Shown one piece after another: positions 32,506-43,629 of a stretch of 64,000 bases of DNA (its first letter is position 1; each line of letters begins with the position of its first letter). The position numbers and the translations under genes are program-made. Origin of the DNA: Byssothecium circinans (Eukaryota; Ascomycota; Dothideomycetes; Pleosporales; Massarinaceae); contig ML976987.1 of assembly GCA_010015675.1 (NCBI GenBank), positions 289,873 to 353,872 of the forward strand. Direction: 5' to 3'. Below the pieces are notes generated by a model, which worked only from the letters and a program-made list of their open reading frames with translations, did not search any database and had not been told where the DNA came from.

Positions 32506-33911
32506 CTACTCCTGCCCGTTAAGTCGGTGTTTCTCCCATGTCGCCACTTTCTCGCCTTGCGCAAGCTTTGCATTCCTCACCAGCTTGTAGATGGACTTTT
32601 TATGAGTGCGAATCTCAAACCCACGGACGCCGCACCTTTGGCAATCAGAAGGCGAATCATGTCTTCGTCCCGCCTCCTGATGGCCCATTGTATGGGTCGG
32701 GTAATGGCCCTCGGTTGACCAAAACCCTGAACCTGCGTTCCGACCTGATCGACGTCAGCGCCGGCATCAAGTACAGCTTGCACCATTTCCAAGGTGCCGA
32801 GGCGAATCGCACAATTCAGCGGGGTCCATGTGAGTCGCGGCAAATGTACGTCGATGCCACCGTTGTCCTTGGACATAAGTGCGTTGAAGATGCGGATGTC
32901 GGGAAGGCTACAGGCTGCGCGGAAGGACCTCATGTCGACCTTGCTTAATACCCTGCCGGGAATAGAGAGCGACATCATGTGCTCGACCATGCGGTAGTTC
33001 ATGGTCTGAACAGCACATGTGAGCAAGTCATGGAAATCTCTCCAGTTCATCTTCGACAAATGTTTTTCCTGGAGAAGAAGAAGAGCGCGAACTGTATCCA
33101 GATGATCTTTTTCCATAGCGTGGCGGAGCAGATGTTGGAGATCATTGTGCATACGCTTTCCATTGGACCGCTTGAAGGTATTGATGTTAGCTTGTACAGG
33201 GCCGGAAGACGTCGTTGCGAGTTTATTTTCAGCAATGGTGGTGAGTATCTCGCTCTGACCGGCGTATATGGCACTGCCGATAATGCTAGAGAAAAGGGGT
33301 GAGCCCCCATCCATGCCCACTTGTTTTATGAATTGCTTGACAAGCTCGACCGATCCGATGGCTGCTGCGCCACTCAGTTTGTCCCTTGGAGTCAGCAACT
33401 GGTTAAGGGAGATGTTCCTGCTCCATTCCTCAAATTTGAGGACTCTGTTTGGATACCTGGGTTGTATGCAGCCTGTGACGGATCGGCAGAGCGACTCCAA
33501 ACAGCGGTCCTTCTCCTTGCCTTGAAGCCCAAGCTTTTCAGCCAGATACGTCACCATCTTGTTAATCTTGTTTGGTACTGCGGTATTCACCCCCTTCTTA
33601 GGAGACTTCGTACGGTAATACACGTAGAGCCATGACCTGTGGTGCAAGATCGTAGACGATGGAGTCCGGCTGCTTTGCGAAGATGTTGTGCTCGATCTCG
33701 CTGGCAAAGAGACCTAAACAGAACCAAAACGTTAGTACAACTCAGGAAGTTGGGTACAGCCAAATTTAGATGGCAAGTGGAGGCAATTGCGACCAGTGAA
33801 CTTACGAGATACGCCACGCAGCTTCCAAGCTGCAGCCACGCCGACGTCCGAGACAAGTTCGTTAACTACCATCGCGAAGATTTCGGCGGGAAGATCGGAG
33901 ATCTCCTTCAT
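32506..33911 (-). pseudogene. F-box-like/ankyrin family member 3, two frameshifts
   Basis: The start is the ATG at 33911 (MKEISDLPAEIFAMVVNELV). Exon 1 is 33911-33806, the intron 33805-33714 (92 bp, phase 1, the same site as in members 4 to 6), then exon 2. After the intron the family sequence FASEIEHNIFAKQPDS is read in one frame, but the next family segment (SWLYVYYRTKS...VPNKINKMV) is in another frame, so a shift lies at about 33640-33665. The long ankyrin part continues in that second frame (LNCAIRLGTLEMVQAVLDAGADVD). Near the end the family C-terminus (YKLVRNAKLAQGEKVATWE, stop at 32506) is again in a different frame, so a second shift lies at about 32625-32650. Two independent shifts argue for a pseudogene rather than sequencing error. 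Confidence 0.72.
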
Positions 33912-35322
33912 GGTTTCTGTCCACCGTGGTGCTGGAGCCGATTCGAAAGTGAGATGACTCCAATTGACGTACCAGGTAGTTTGGAATAGATTTGACACAG
34001 AGATTGGGGTACAAACGCTGTGTCTTGGGCGACGATAAGATTTTCAACGAAGGTTGACCTATACAAGCGGGTTTGTGCGGTTGAAGGAGCGGGGTGTCTG
34101 GTTGAAGGAGCGGGTCGTGTATGGATCGGGGTGTACGGTTGACGGAGTGTAGTGTGCGGGAGAGCAAGGTAAGAGGTGGCAGGAGTTTATGTACGTGTGA
34201 AATCAATGCACGGCCCATGATCGCAGGTCAGTGAGGTCATAGTCAGCAGCGCCGTACATTCACGTGCCAAGACTGCAGCCCTGAATGCACCCCCTCCATA
34301 GCACTTGAGATTGCAAACTTCCCTTGACTCCCACGTGTACTAATACCGTCTCGAGTGTGCTACTTGTGCCAGGGTCAAAGCAGAGCGATGATGGTACATG
34401 TAAAAACTTGTGGGGAAGACCTTTAAGATTTAACCTAGACCTTATACGTGTGGAGCTCTGAGGGGGAAGCCTAGGCTTCTGCTTTGGTGAGCTGTTAAAA
34501 GGCCGCAAAAATTGGTCTGTTTCAACATAAGAACAGCTAGATTTATAGGAGAAATTAAACCCTTGAACATACATCGACCTCGATCAAGCCATTTCGAGGA
34601 CTGACCTCGAAAACGCTATGTTGGATTGCTAAAACAAGCCATCAATCTTCTTCACGACAACTCTCATCAAACAGGTGAACAATAATTCTTGTAGCAAGCA
34701 CACCCCATATGTATGTGGCTCCCGTATGATTTCATCAATTTTTATAGTCAGGATCGCTTTAACGCTCCAAAAAGCTGCTAGAGTGTTGCCCAAGCACTAA
34801 TAGCGCCTTTGGCCTCGAGTTTAGGAGGCTGTGTAGTGCTTGGATAATTACCGTCAAGAATCTATATATAAGCATACTTCTTTAGTAGAGGGGGAAGATG
34901 TTTGGGCATCATGTGACGAGACATTCACTCAATCCCACCTAGAAAGAACTGTACAGGTTCAGGATATATATGCATTTAATCATGTAGTCGAAAGTAAGGA
35001 AGCCGACACTTTGCAGAACGTGAGCTCCGACAGCCTCGTCAGTGTCAGCTTTCCAAAGCTGTGCCAAATAGCCTCGTGCGTTTGACTCCTGCCAAACCTC
35101 GAGGTTTTCATCCTTACGCACATGCTCTTCAGCTTGAGAATTCGAGATCCCTCGCGATAAAACTATGTCAACTCGCCAGATACCACGCCATGTTTGTTCC
35201 AAAGTGATCCATGTTGGCATACCAAGGCCCCAGCATACTGTCCATCAGAGAAGTAAACCATGCCGTGAATATTCCCATCAATTCCTACACTTTCGGCATG
35301 TGGGACCGGGGGTAGAACATCT
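33912..35322. other. Long intergenic stretch
   Basis: About 1.4 kb. It carries ACGTG words near 34195 and 34260, a dispersed repeat copy (34487-34575, listed separately) and AT-rich DNA to 34990. A minus-strand frame at 34939-35220 has no domain. No gene is supported. Confidence 0.45.
34487..34575 (+). repeat. Dispersed repeat segment, copy B
   Basis: Resembles 17757-17835 in the order GCTGTTAAAAGGC, AAAATTGG, TTCAACATAAG, AGCTAGATTTA and then CTTGAACATAC. Several differences are C-to-T or G-to-A, in keeping with RIP-type decay of a repeat. Confidence 0.5.
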
Positions 35323-36730
35323 CTACACATACCCATATCCCGTCCAAACACCAGCATCCAACGTTTCGCTCGCTTCGTCTAGGCTTTGATGATTCCCGTC
35401 ATCGCTTGACTCTTGCTCCGCTCGATAATCTTCGAGAGTGGGTACATCTGTGCCAAGTTCGATGCTCAGATTGCGAAGATAGCTCCACATCTTCGGCTTC
35501 AGGGGCCATTGGTTAATCGATGGCATTGTCGCGCCACTTGTAAGCAGTAGCTTGACAATCCGCGTTCCTTGTCTCATGAGAGCGAAGATCAATGGCCTCT
35601 CAGTATTCCAGCTTTTTCGCTTCCTGGCGTTTTTCTTCCTGTCCCACATTTCCGGGTCAGCTTCTGCCCCGGTTTTCAGAACAGCTTTGACAACTGACGA
35701 TCTCCTAGACTTAATTGCAGAGATGAGGACGGAGCCTGGTGAAGACCACCCGTCTACAACCATGGTCCTATGTCCAAGTAGTAATTTGACAATTTGGAGA
35801 GAGCTGTACTTGAACGCAAGCTCTCTGTTACGTATTGAGAGCTTGTAATTCGGGACATTCCAGATGGATAGGATCGATTGCAGGACCTCGAGAGAACCAG
35901 AACGAATGGCACTCATGATCCACGACATGTAGGGGCCTCTTTTGGTTGAACGCGCATAGAGTGGATAGTGCTGGATGAGAATATCGAGGATATCGACGTG
36001 CTGCAGTGAGACACTGATGTCAATGGCTTCGACGAATTCAGAGCTGAATGTGCTTCTGTGATCCTGCTTCTGCTTCTCAAGCACCATTTGAACTATCGAG
36101 GTGTTTCGAAGTCGAACTGCTACGTTAAGGATTTTGCCGAATGTGGATTCGTATTTTAACTCCGAAAGGCTCGAACTGAGAGTGTGGGCTAGAGTGATGT
36201 TTCCAGTACACATAGCGGCGGCGATCTGATCTTCAGGCTTGACCGGTGAATCGACGTTTCCAGAGCAGATTTGAGACAGTATCTCCTTCAAATCGGAAAA
36301 CTTCGCAATGCCATCGCAGAATTGAACGGTGACAGCTTGGCGGTCTTCAAGACTCGAGAAGTGTGTTTCTTTGGCGAGGAAACCGATCAGTTCGCGCAGG
36401 AGATTTAAGAAACCAATATCGACGTCCAGTGGATTCCTCAACCGGTTCAGAAGGTAAATCCCAAGATTCTCAGAGACGATCTTCTTGTGCTTCTCGTCAT
36501 TTCCCACCTCAGCTATGCGTTCTTTGCTCTGATAAGCGAAGATATCGTGATGTATCTCAGCGGCGAATGTACCTTATACTGTCAGCAACAACTCTGGAGA
36601 TGCATAATAAAATTTCTGAATACGTACGGCAAACCGACCGCAACTTCCAGGATTCAATGATTCCGGCTTCAGTGACTAGCTCATGAATGATTTGACTGAA
36701 CGTCTCGACGGGGAAATCTAGGAGCTGCAT
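35323..36730 (-). CDS. F-box-like/ankyrin family member 4, intact, 450 aa
   Basis: Exon 1 is 36730-36628 (103 nt), the intron 36627-36573 (55 bp, phase 1), and exon 2 is 36572-35323; the sum is 1353 nt in frame. The start MQLLDFPVETFSQIIHELV is chosen over an upstream in-frame ATG because it matches the paralogs. Splicing gives the family block KLRSVC-RTFAAEIHHDIFAYQ. Ankyrin-like repeats follow in the second half (LISAIKSRRSSVVKAVLKTGAEAD, PLIFALMRQGTRIVKLLLTSGA). It ends in an acidic tail. The stop codon is TAG, so TAG is a normal terminator in this family. No frameshift or nonsense is present; it is one of four intact copies. Confidence 0.8.
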
Positions 36731-37968
36731 CGTAGTGACTGAAGATTTGCACACCAAGTCGACCGGCCTGTGATTTCGAGTAATGACGGCGTTGAGAGGG
36801 CTGTTAGGATTGTCAGTACCGATTCGACATAATCACAACGACACAAACTCACGGGCGACACTGCGCTGAGTCTTGCGACGGGAGGCTGCGATACGCGGAC
36901 GGCGTTCAAAAGGCTCTATGAATTATCAGCACCATTACACACTATAAGCAACGCAAACTTACTAACGAGAAAGAGTTGAGGCTCGCGACAGCAATCACGA
37001 TGCCCCACCAGCGTTGAAATCAGCCGAGTTCTCCAAGATCCAACCTGCTCATCGGGCAGACTGAAGCTGTACGGTGCAGAAAACGAAGACTCGTTGGCGT
37101 AGAGATCGCAGTTCTTTGCAACAGTAGAGAGTCGAGGTGAAGAAGTGTGGAGGCGAGGTGCGTCGAAAATAAGCTTGTTTAAGCTAAGGCGAGGTGATGT
37201 GACTGCGGAGTGAAGGTGACGATGAGGATGAGACTGACAGTCAGGATGAGGGCGCGCCACATGGTGCTTTAATGACGTAATCATTCTCTCTGTGGCCAAC
37301 GTCCTGCGATGAGAGGTGAAAGTGAGGATACAGACCTGACTACAGCCTGAAAGTAAAAAACAAAAAACGGAGGAAGTATTTACTGCAGTGCGGTGTATTA
37401 TGAAGCACCTGGCTAAACTTCACAAAGCTTGAAATAGTAACAGTGCGAGTGGCGGGACGCCGACTTGCAGATGCAGCCAAGTACCACACACAAACTGTTT
37501 GGAAAAATGTATTGAAGAGACTTGATAGTATGTAATATGATTGAACTTTTGAAAGCGTGGGGGATGTGAAAAAGCGGGTAGGACTGAGGGAGAAAAGATT
37601 GCATGTGCCGGGAAGAGGAAGTGGAATTCGAGAAACTGGATTTAGATAAAGATAGAAAGCATGGGCAGAAAAAGAAGCTTTTAACTCGAGTGGGGAAGTG
37701 GCTGGGGGCGCCCGACTGAGTTGATCTGTATGCATGATATGCACGAAAGAAAAGGAACGGAAGCAAATATCCAGAAAGGAAAACTCGTATCGGCGTGCTT
37801 GTGTCGAGAGTGGACAATCTGCAAAGACGGCCAAAGGCCAAGAGTCGATAGGGGGGAATGTGTTGGTCCGAGATCAATGCGCCAGCCTTAAGGTAGACGA
37901 GGATGGCCGATTGCAGCCGTGGGACGGCGGGTTTTATCTCGTCGTGGCGTTGAATCATGCGCAAACCT
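36731..37968. other. Intergenic stretch
   Basis: Several minus-strand frames overlap here (36718-36909, 36916-37299, 37340-37834, 37413-38027), but they lack domains, overlap one another and are biased in composition. I treat the stretch as promoter and spacer. Confidence 0.45.
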
Positions 37969-39368
37969 TCAGCTGCATCGCATTCGAGGGATCCTCTTCG
38001 TCCTCCTGGCCTTTGCAGCCTCCGCAAAAGTCGAAACGTACACGCCTTCCCTCTTCATTTTCTCGTCTCGCAGAATATCGTGGACATTCTTCCTGCTGCG
38101 CGGCCAGGACTGTGAAGCGGGCAGTGCCGCACCACGCTTACAGAGAAGCCGAAGGATATCCTCATTCGCGCCCTTCTTAAGCACGAGCTCGATTGGAGTC
38201 AAGGGCATCAACGAATTACGATATACATTTGAGCGAATATCTGCACCAGCATCCAAGACGGCTTGGACGGCTTCAAGGTGGCCAGAGTTCAATGCGGTGG
38301 AGAGCGGGGAAGTCGATGAGTACGTGTGGTTGGGACTGAGTCCTCCCTTCCCCAGGATAGCGGCGATGACACCTGGGTGCTTGGACTGGCAGGCGTAAGT
38401 CATAGCTGACATGGCGACTCTCATATGCTTGCGGCCGGGAAGCCGAAGCAGCCACTCGATTGCATCGGCATTTCCATGCTTGATTGCAATACGCATCCAG
38501 CGATGGTATGTAGCAGCTGAGCTGCGATCCACTTGCCGTGCAAAGAAAGCAGCTGTTCTGCGCAGGATATTATGATTACCGGCACGAATTGCTTGACTAA
38601 TGATCCGCACCCAGGCACCAGTTTTACGGGACCGCGCGTTCCCGAGGCTTGATATCGTGACAACCTTTCCATCCTACTCAAAGCGTCGATATTGGGGGCT
38701 CAGGACCAGCAAGCTGACGATGGCTTCGTAACCTTGGCTGACCGCGATGCTGAGAGGGCTACGGAATTTCGAGATGGGAAAATTAGAGTGTAGATGTGGG
38801 ATCAGACGACAAACGAGGTCAATATTTCCCAGAGCCATAGCAGCGGTAAGCTTTTCGTGAAGTTTGAGGGGAGCTTCGAAGGGGTTGTAGGATGATTGTG
38901 GAGTCTGGTCGCCGTTCTTCGAATGGTAGTAGAAGTCCGAAACGGACATGGCCTCTTGAAGACCCTCACACATGCTGGCGGTACATTCATCGCGATCCTT
39001 ACGGCTCTGCAGCTCGAGTTCTTCGACAAGATACTCAGACATGTCCTTGATTTTCTGAAGCAGTGGAGTGGAAGGCTCACGAACCGCCTTGATTCGATTG
39101 TGTATATATCGACCAATTCGGTGTTTGAGGATCCTGTGTGCAATGTAGTAGAACACCACTTTAGTTAGCTGGTTGGCGCATATATCGTAGTCGATCTCTG
39201 CAGCGAAGGTCCCTGATACCGTTAGAGATCGTGCCCAGGGGACTATTATACACGAGACAACTCACGACACACACTGCGCAGCTTCCATGCCTTCGCTACG
39301 CCGATATCCGACACGAGCTCATGCGTGATCTTTTGAAAGATCTCCGGACAGGAATCGAGCAATAGCAT
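37969..39368 (-). pseudogene. F-box-like/ankyrin family member 5, amber-interrupted
   Basis: Exon 1 is 39368-39266 (103 nt, MLLLDSCPEIFQKITHELV), the intron 39265-39213 (53 bp, phase 1), and exon 2 is 39212-37969; the sum is 1347 nt, a multiple of three. The family block KLRSVC-RTFAAEIDYDI is formed at the splice. One in-frame TAG at 38674-38676 interrupts the ankyrin half (SPQYRRFE, stop, DGKVVTISS), and repeats continue after it (PLSTALNSGHLEAVQAVLDAGADI). Everything else is open. The truncated product would keep the N-terminal module and the first repeats. A CAG-to-TAG change is the simplest explanation. Confidence 0.78.
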
Positions 39369-40305
39369 CGTCGTCGCGAATATATAGCAAGACCTAAGAA
39401 CGAAGATTTCTAAAAATGGCCTTGTTAGGTAGAGGCTGTGGGCTTTCAAATATCCTTAGAGAGTCAAGGCCAAAGATCACGGATAGCTTACCAAAGGGTG
39501 ATCGTTGGAGTGGCCTTGTTGAACTGCTGCAGCTGTTCCACTCGTGGGAGTTATTGGTCAGAGCGAGTGGACCACTGTAAGTGTTGGGTCGCAAATTGGT
39601 AAAGGATGCAATCGTAGGATGGAAGAATGGGGAAAGAGCTGAAGATGAGGAGATGGCCTAGAAGCCAGGTATATATAGTCGGCATCCAGCGAGAAACCAG
39701 AAGTGAGAGAAGATTGGGAGCAACGGGATAAATAGGAATTATAACTGCCAGGCTAGCGCTCACCACACCTTGAAGTGAGAGAGCTCAAAGGCATCAAGCG
39801 GCCCGAAAATACTCTTACGCCGTGTCTAGCAAATATTCTTAACCCGTGTGCTTCAGTATATACTCTTATCCCGTGGCCTGTTTACAACCGATAGAAAAGA
39901 GATTGTTCTTGGAGTTGGAGAAGATACAAGGACTGCAGATGATACTTTAGAATTTTGACTAGGCCAAGAAGTTGCTAATGTAGATACTTTTGTGACTAGT
40001 AGAGAAAGAAGTAGAAGATTAACACACCAACTCCGAAAACAAAGATAGAGGCATGAAGTCGGCCATGAGGCTACGCCAATTCTGGCGTTAGGAACGAAAT
40101 GCGAATGTCTTCGGTACCGGAAAAGGGGTATTCGGTTATGCCAAAGATGAAAGAAAAGACTGGGAATTGTTCCTGCAACAAAGTCCTAGAGCAGAAGTCC
40201 GAAGGAGTTTCTAGGCTCGAAACGCGAGGACACTCGCCCATACTATTGCCAAATGTATGCATCCAGACCGAACGATCATCGTGTTTCCTTTGGCATTATC
40301 CGAAC
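39369..40305. other. Intergenic stretch
   Basis: A TATATATAG box at about 39668 lies some 300 bp upstream of family member 5. The rest, to 40305, has only short frames. Confidence 0.45.
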
Positions 40306-41764
40306 TTAGAGAATGAGGCGCGCTATCACCTCCCCAAAGCTCATCATTCTTGCCTTTTCCATGGAGCGGTAGTCTTCGAATGTTGGCACATTCTCCGCTC
40401 CGCGCGAGAGGTGCGCTTCGCGGAAGATGTTGAATAGTCCTTTGGTGGCCGGCCAAGAACGCGTCGCAGAAACATCAGCACCACGCGATAAGAGAAGCTT
40501 CGCTGCAGCTTCGCGCTTCTCCATGGAAGGAGCCTTCCTAATGTGAACAGCCTGTTCAAGAGCGTTGCATGGCCATTCCGAGATGCTCCCATTGATGTCG
40601 GCACCCGCATCGAGAACAGCTTTCATAACATCGAGGTTTCCCGTCCTGGTAGCGAGAATCAAGGGAGTGCATTCTAAGAACTTTTTGTTGGGATCGATCT
40701 GGTTCTTTCCGAAAAGGGCGGTGATGATTTCGGGTACTCCTTGATTGCAGGCTGTGACGAACATGCCCTGGGAGACTTTGGCTCGACTATTGATGTTGAC
40801 GCTCAGAACAGTCTTCACAAAGTCAACAGACTGCGTTCGAATAGCTGCAGTGAGCCATTTGTTGAAATCCTTTCGTTCGGGGTGTGTCGTTGCACCTTTA
40901 TTCATAGCGTTGACCAACACTTTTAGGATGGTGATCTCGCGCTTGAAGATGGCCCATGCCACAGCTTCGTTGATCCGTGAATCGAGGATATGGTGTACGA
41001 GTAGGTCGTATTGCAGACGATTCCCTAATTCCAAAGTAGAGAACATGGCCAGAAGAGTCTTTAGCATGGTCTTATTGTCGAGCGACCTAGCGAAATGGAA
41101 TGGGCTGCCGAACACAGGAGAAATAGCCGTTGAGTCGGAAAGCATGAGATCGGAGATTATACTGCGAACTAGATCATGTGCATCAGCTGCAATGGCGGCA
41201 ACGATGCGCTCCTGCACACCTCCATCATCGCCCAAGTCCCGGTATATCAAAGAGGGCATCGGGCCTGGGACGTTGAAATGACCAACCGGCGGATTTGGGT
41301 CAGGCTTCATGCACCAGAGAAGCTTAACCACAACGCCGTGGCCAAGGTGCTTGTTAATGCTCTCGCAGATAGTTCTGGTAATCTTCTGTTTATCGATGAG
41401 GCCGTGCTTTAGCTCCTGGGCCACGAATTGCGCCATTTGGGATACTTTCTTGGGCAGAACAGGATCGGCATTTCGAGCGCCTTGTGTCTGGTTGAACAGC
41501 TGCAGGGTAGCGATGCTTCGCCGCACACGGACGCAGTTGTGCAGATTGTTGCTGCAAAGAATGGACTTGGGATGCTTTTCGAGGACGATGTATTTGATCT
41601 CGGCATCAAATGTTTCTACAAAGTATTAGTGCAAACATACCTCCTTTGCTCACGGACTTACTGCAGACGCCGCGAAGTTGCCAGGAACCACATGCTCCGA
41701 CGTCGCTCACAAGATTGTGAACAATGTGGGCGAATATCTCTGGTGGGCAGTCGAGGAGCAACAT
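40306..41764 (-). CDS. F-box-like/ankyrin family member 6, intact, 470 aa
   Basis: Exon 1 is 41764-41662 (103 nt), the intron 41661-41616 (46 bp, phase 1), and exon 2 is 41615-40306; the sum is 1413 nt in frame. The start MLLLDCPPEIFAHIVHNLV is nearly the same as in member 5. The family segment ARNADPVLPKKVSQMAQFV is present. Ankyrin-like repeats include TPLILATRTGNLDVMKAVLDAGADIN, followed by a degenerate last repeat (AAKLLLSRGADVS) and the conserved tail (SWPATKGLFNIFREA). Members 4, 5 and 6 share the 103-nt first exon and intron phase exactly, so they are recent duplicates. A TATATAG box lies at about 41850. Function is inferred as for the other members. Confidence 0.8.
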
Positions 41765-43629
41765 TCTATTGAAAGCTTGCTGGAGGGCTGTATTGGAAAA
41801 GTAGAAACAGTGGAGAAGAAGAGGAGAAGAGGACCAAGAGAGACAGTTATATAGATAGTGCTATCAAAAGTGAGAAGCCGAGTGAGAGAGATTTAACTGA
41901 TGGGAGCTCATTGTGATGGATATGAGGTGAAAGTGAAGGTATAAATCCAGACGCGTCGCTCGGACAGCTAGGTTCGGCCTTTAAATGCTGCTGCTTGGAC
42001 ATTGAAGCCATGTTCCAGGAGCACTGCGAAGGGGAGCGTAGAAGGGTGAAGATGAGTGTTGCTGATTTATGGCGTTCTGTAGCAATGGACGAAGAGTAAT
42101 GTTTGGTTGGTGTTGACGTCCGAAATCGGACGGAAGGTGGGGCAGCCTCGGTTGCACTTGCGGTTTGCAAATCTGGCGGCTCTTCCACGCCATGACATTC
42201 ACAGCTCCATCTCCTCCGTACTTCTTCAGCAATCCACCATCCTCAACTATTGCATTCCATCTTGCCAAATGTACAATTTCCTCTCTCGTCAATTCTTATG
42301 ATCGCGCCTGTCACCAGCGCGAAGTTGTGGTGAGAGCGACCCTCACCGCCGGCTCACGTTCAACGCTTCCGAGGGCTTATCACTGCAAACGACACTCATC
42401 TCGTCCGTATTCTGAAACGATGACGATTGAATGTTCGCATAAAATACGGCGTTCCGAGTCCTTCACAAAGACGGTCAGAAAAACTACGTCATCCCACGCG
42501 AGATACGGCCAGGTGCGAGAGTCAAAGGATCCAAGAGGATCTCCATCACCACAGCCTCGCTCCCTCAGGCCTGTGAGGCGCAAGGGGTGAGGCAGACATC
42601 ATGAGACGATGTGACCTGAAATAAGCAAGGCGCGCCGTCGCACGTGAAGTCAGAAAGCCGGTACTACCAGCGCTCGAGCAGGTAGCATTATTGACCAAGA
42701 AGTGGAAGACCAGTTTCAATCACCATGTCGAACGTTTCCTCGTCCGGGTATTGTACAATGCGACGTGGTTTCTATCGAGGCCTTCCACTGCATCAACACC
42801 AATGGCAGGCGAGAGGTAATGACCACAGACACGGCTGCAGTGATTTATGCGGCTATTTGTAGTCTCAAACGAGGGTGAACGCACGCTCGACCCGCCCGAG
42901 ATGGCGGCAGTGCTCTCGGCACAATCTAAATGAATCAGAGAGGAGGCGAGCAATTCGGTGAAGGCCCTCAAATGAGAACACGTTACACGTGATATCTTTT
43001 TCGCACAGCATCACCCTTGAAGCGGCCGTTTCTTTTGGTGGGGACGAAAGTTTGGCAATTCGGTTCTTATCCGAAGTCCGCACGGGAATTCCCCACCCTC
43101 TCCAGTCAAACTACTTCGCCACAAACTCAACAGCACGGTACACGACCACGGAATCTGTCAAAATAGCCAACACGCGACGAACCACACGCCTGCCACAGCG
43201 GTGGCCGATCCCCCTTCAGCTCCTCTCAGAGAGGGTGGGTTGGTTCGACCCCTGGCATAGCCTCATCTACCCAAATAAATGCATAGCCAATCAGCATCAC
43301 AGCTGTGCTTCCACGCCAAGTCGCGCAACGAGACCAAGGCGGTACAAGCTTATGCAGATCCCCGTGCGTGGTGTTTTGTTGATCTCTCCGTCGGCGTCAT
43401 GCATTTGCGTTCAACTGGGGTCGGTACCCATGTTCCTTCTTTGAACAAGCGGCATGATTGTTTATCGTGCAGGAAGCAACGACTATATTAGATATGGTGG
43501 CCGCTCCCCGTGCCATGTCTTTTCTCTTGCACCCTCGTTAGCCTTGGGTTCAAGAGGTGACACCCTTTCCACCCCTGCTGCATTCCTCTCCTTCTTCCCC
43601 TTCTCGCAGTCCATTGATACGCCGCGACG
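41765..43629. other. Long intergenic stretch
   Basis: About 1.86 kb, fairly GC-balanced, with overlapping short frames on both strands and no domain. The last 50 bp before the peptidase gene are CT-rich, like a fungal leader. A T-arm-like word near 43245-43260 was checked and rejected as a tRNA. Confidence 0.5.

Noticed and set aside
37340..38027. Two overlapping minus-strand frames of 164 and 204 codons
   Set aside because: They overlap each other and the 3' end of family member 5, are biased towards Ser, Phe and Leu, and have no domain.
42165..42590. A 141-codon plus-strand frame
   Set aside because: No domain, Ser/Arg/Thr-rich, overlaps other chance frames; typical spacer.
43235..43270. 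T-arm-like word GGTTCGACCCC that might belong to a tRNA
   Set aside because: No matching acceptor stem, D-arm or anticodon arm can be drawn around it.
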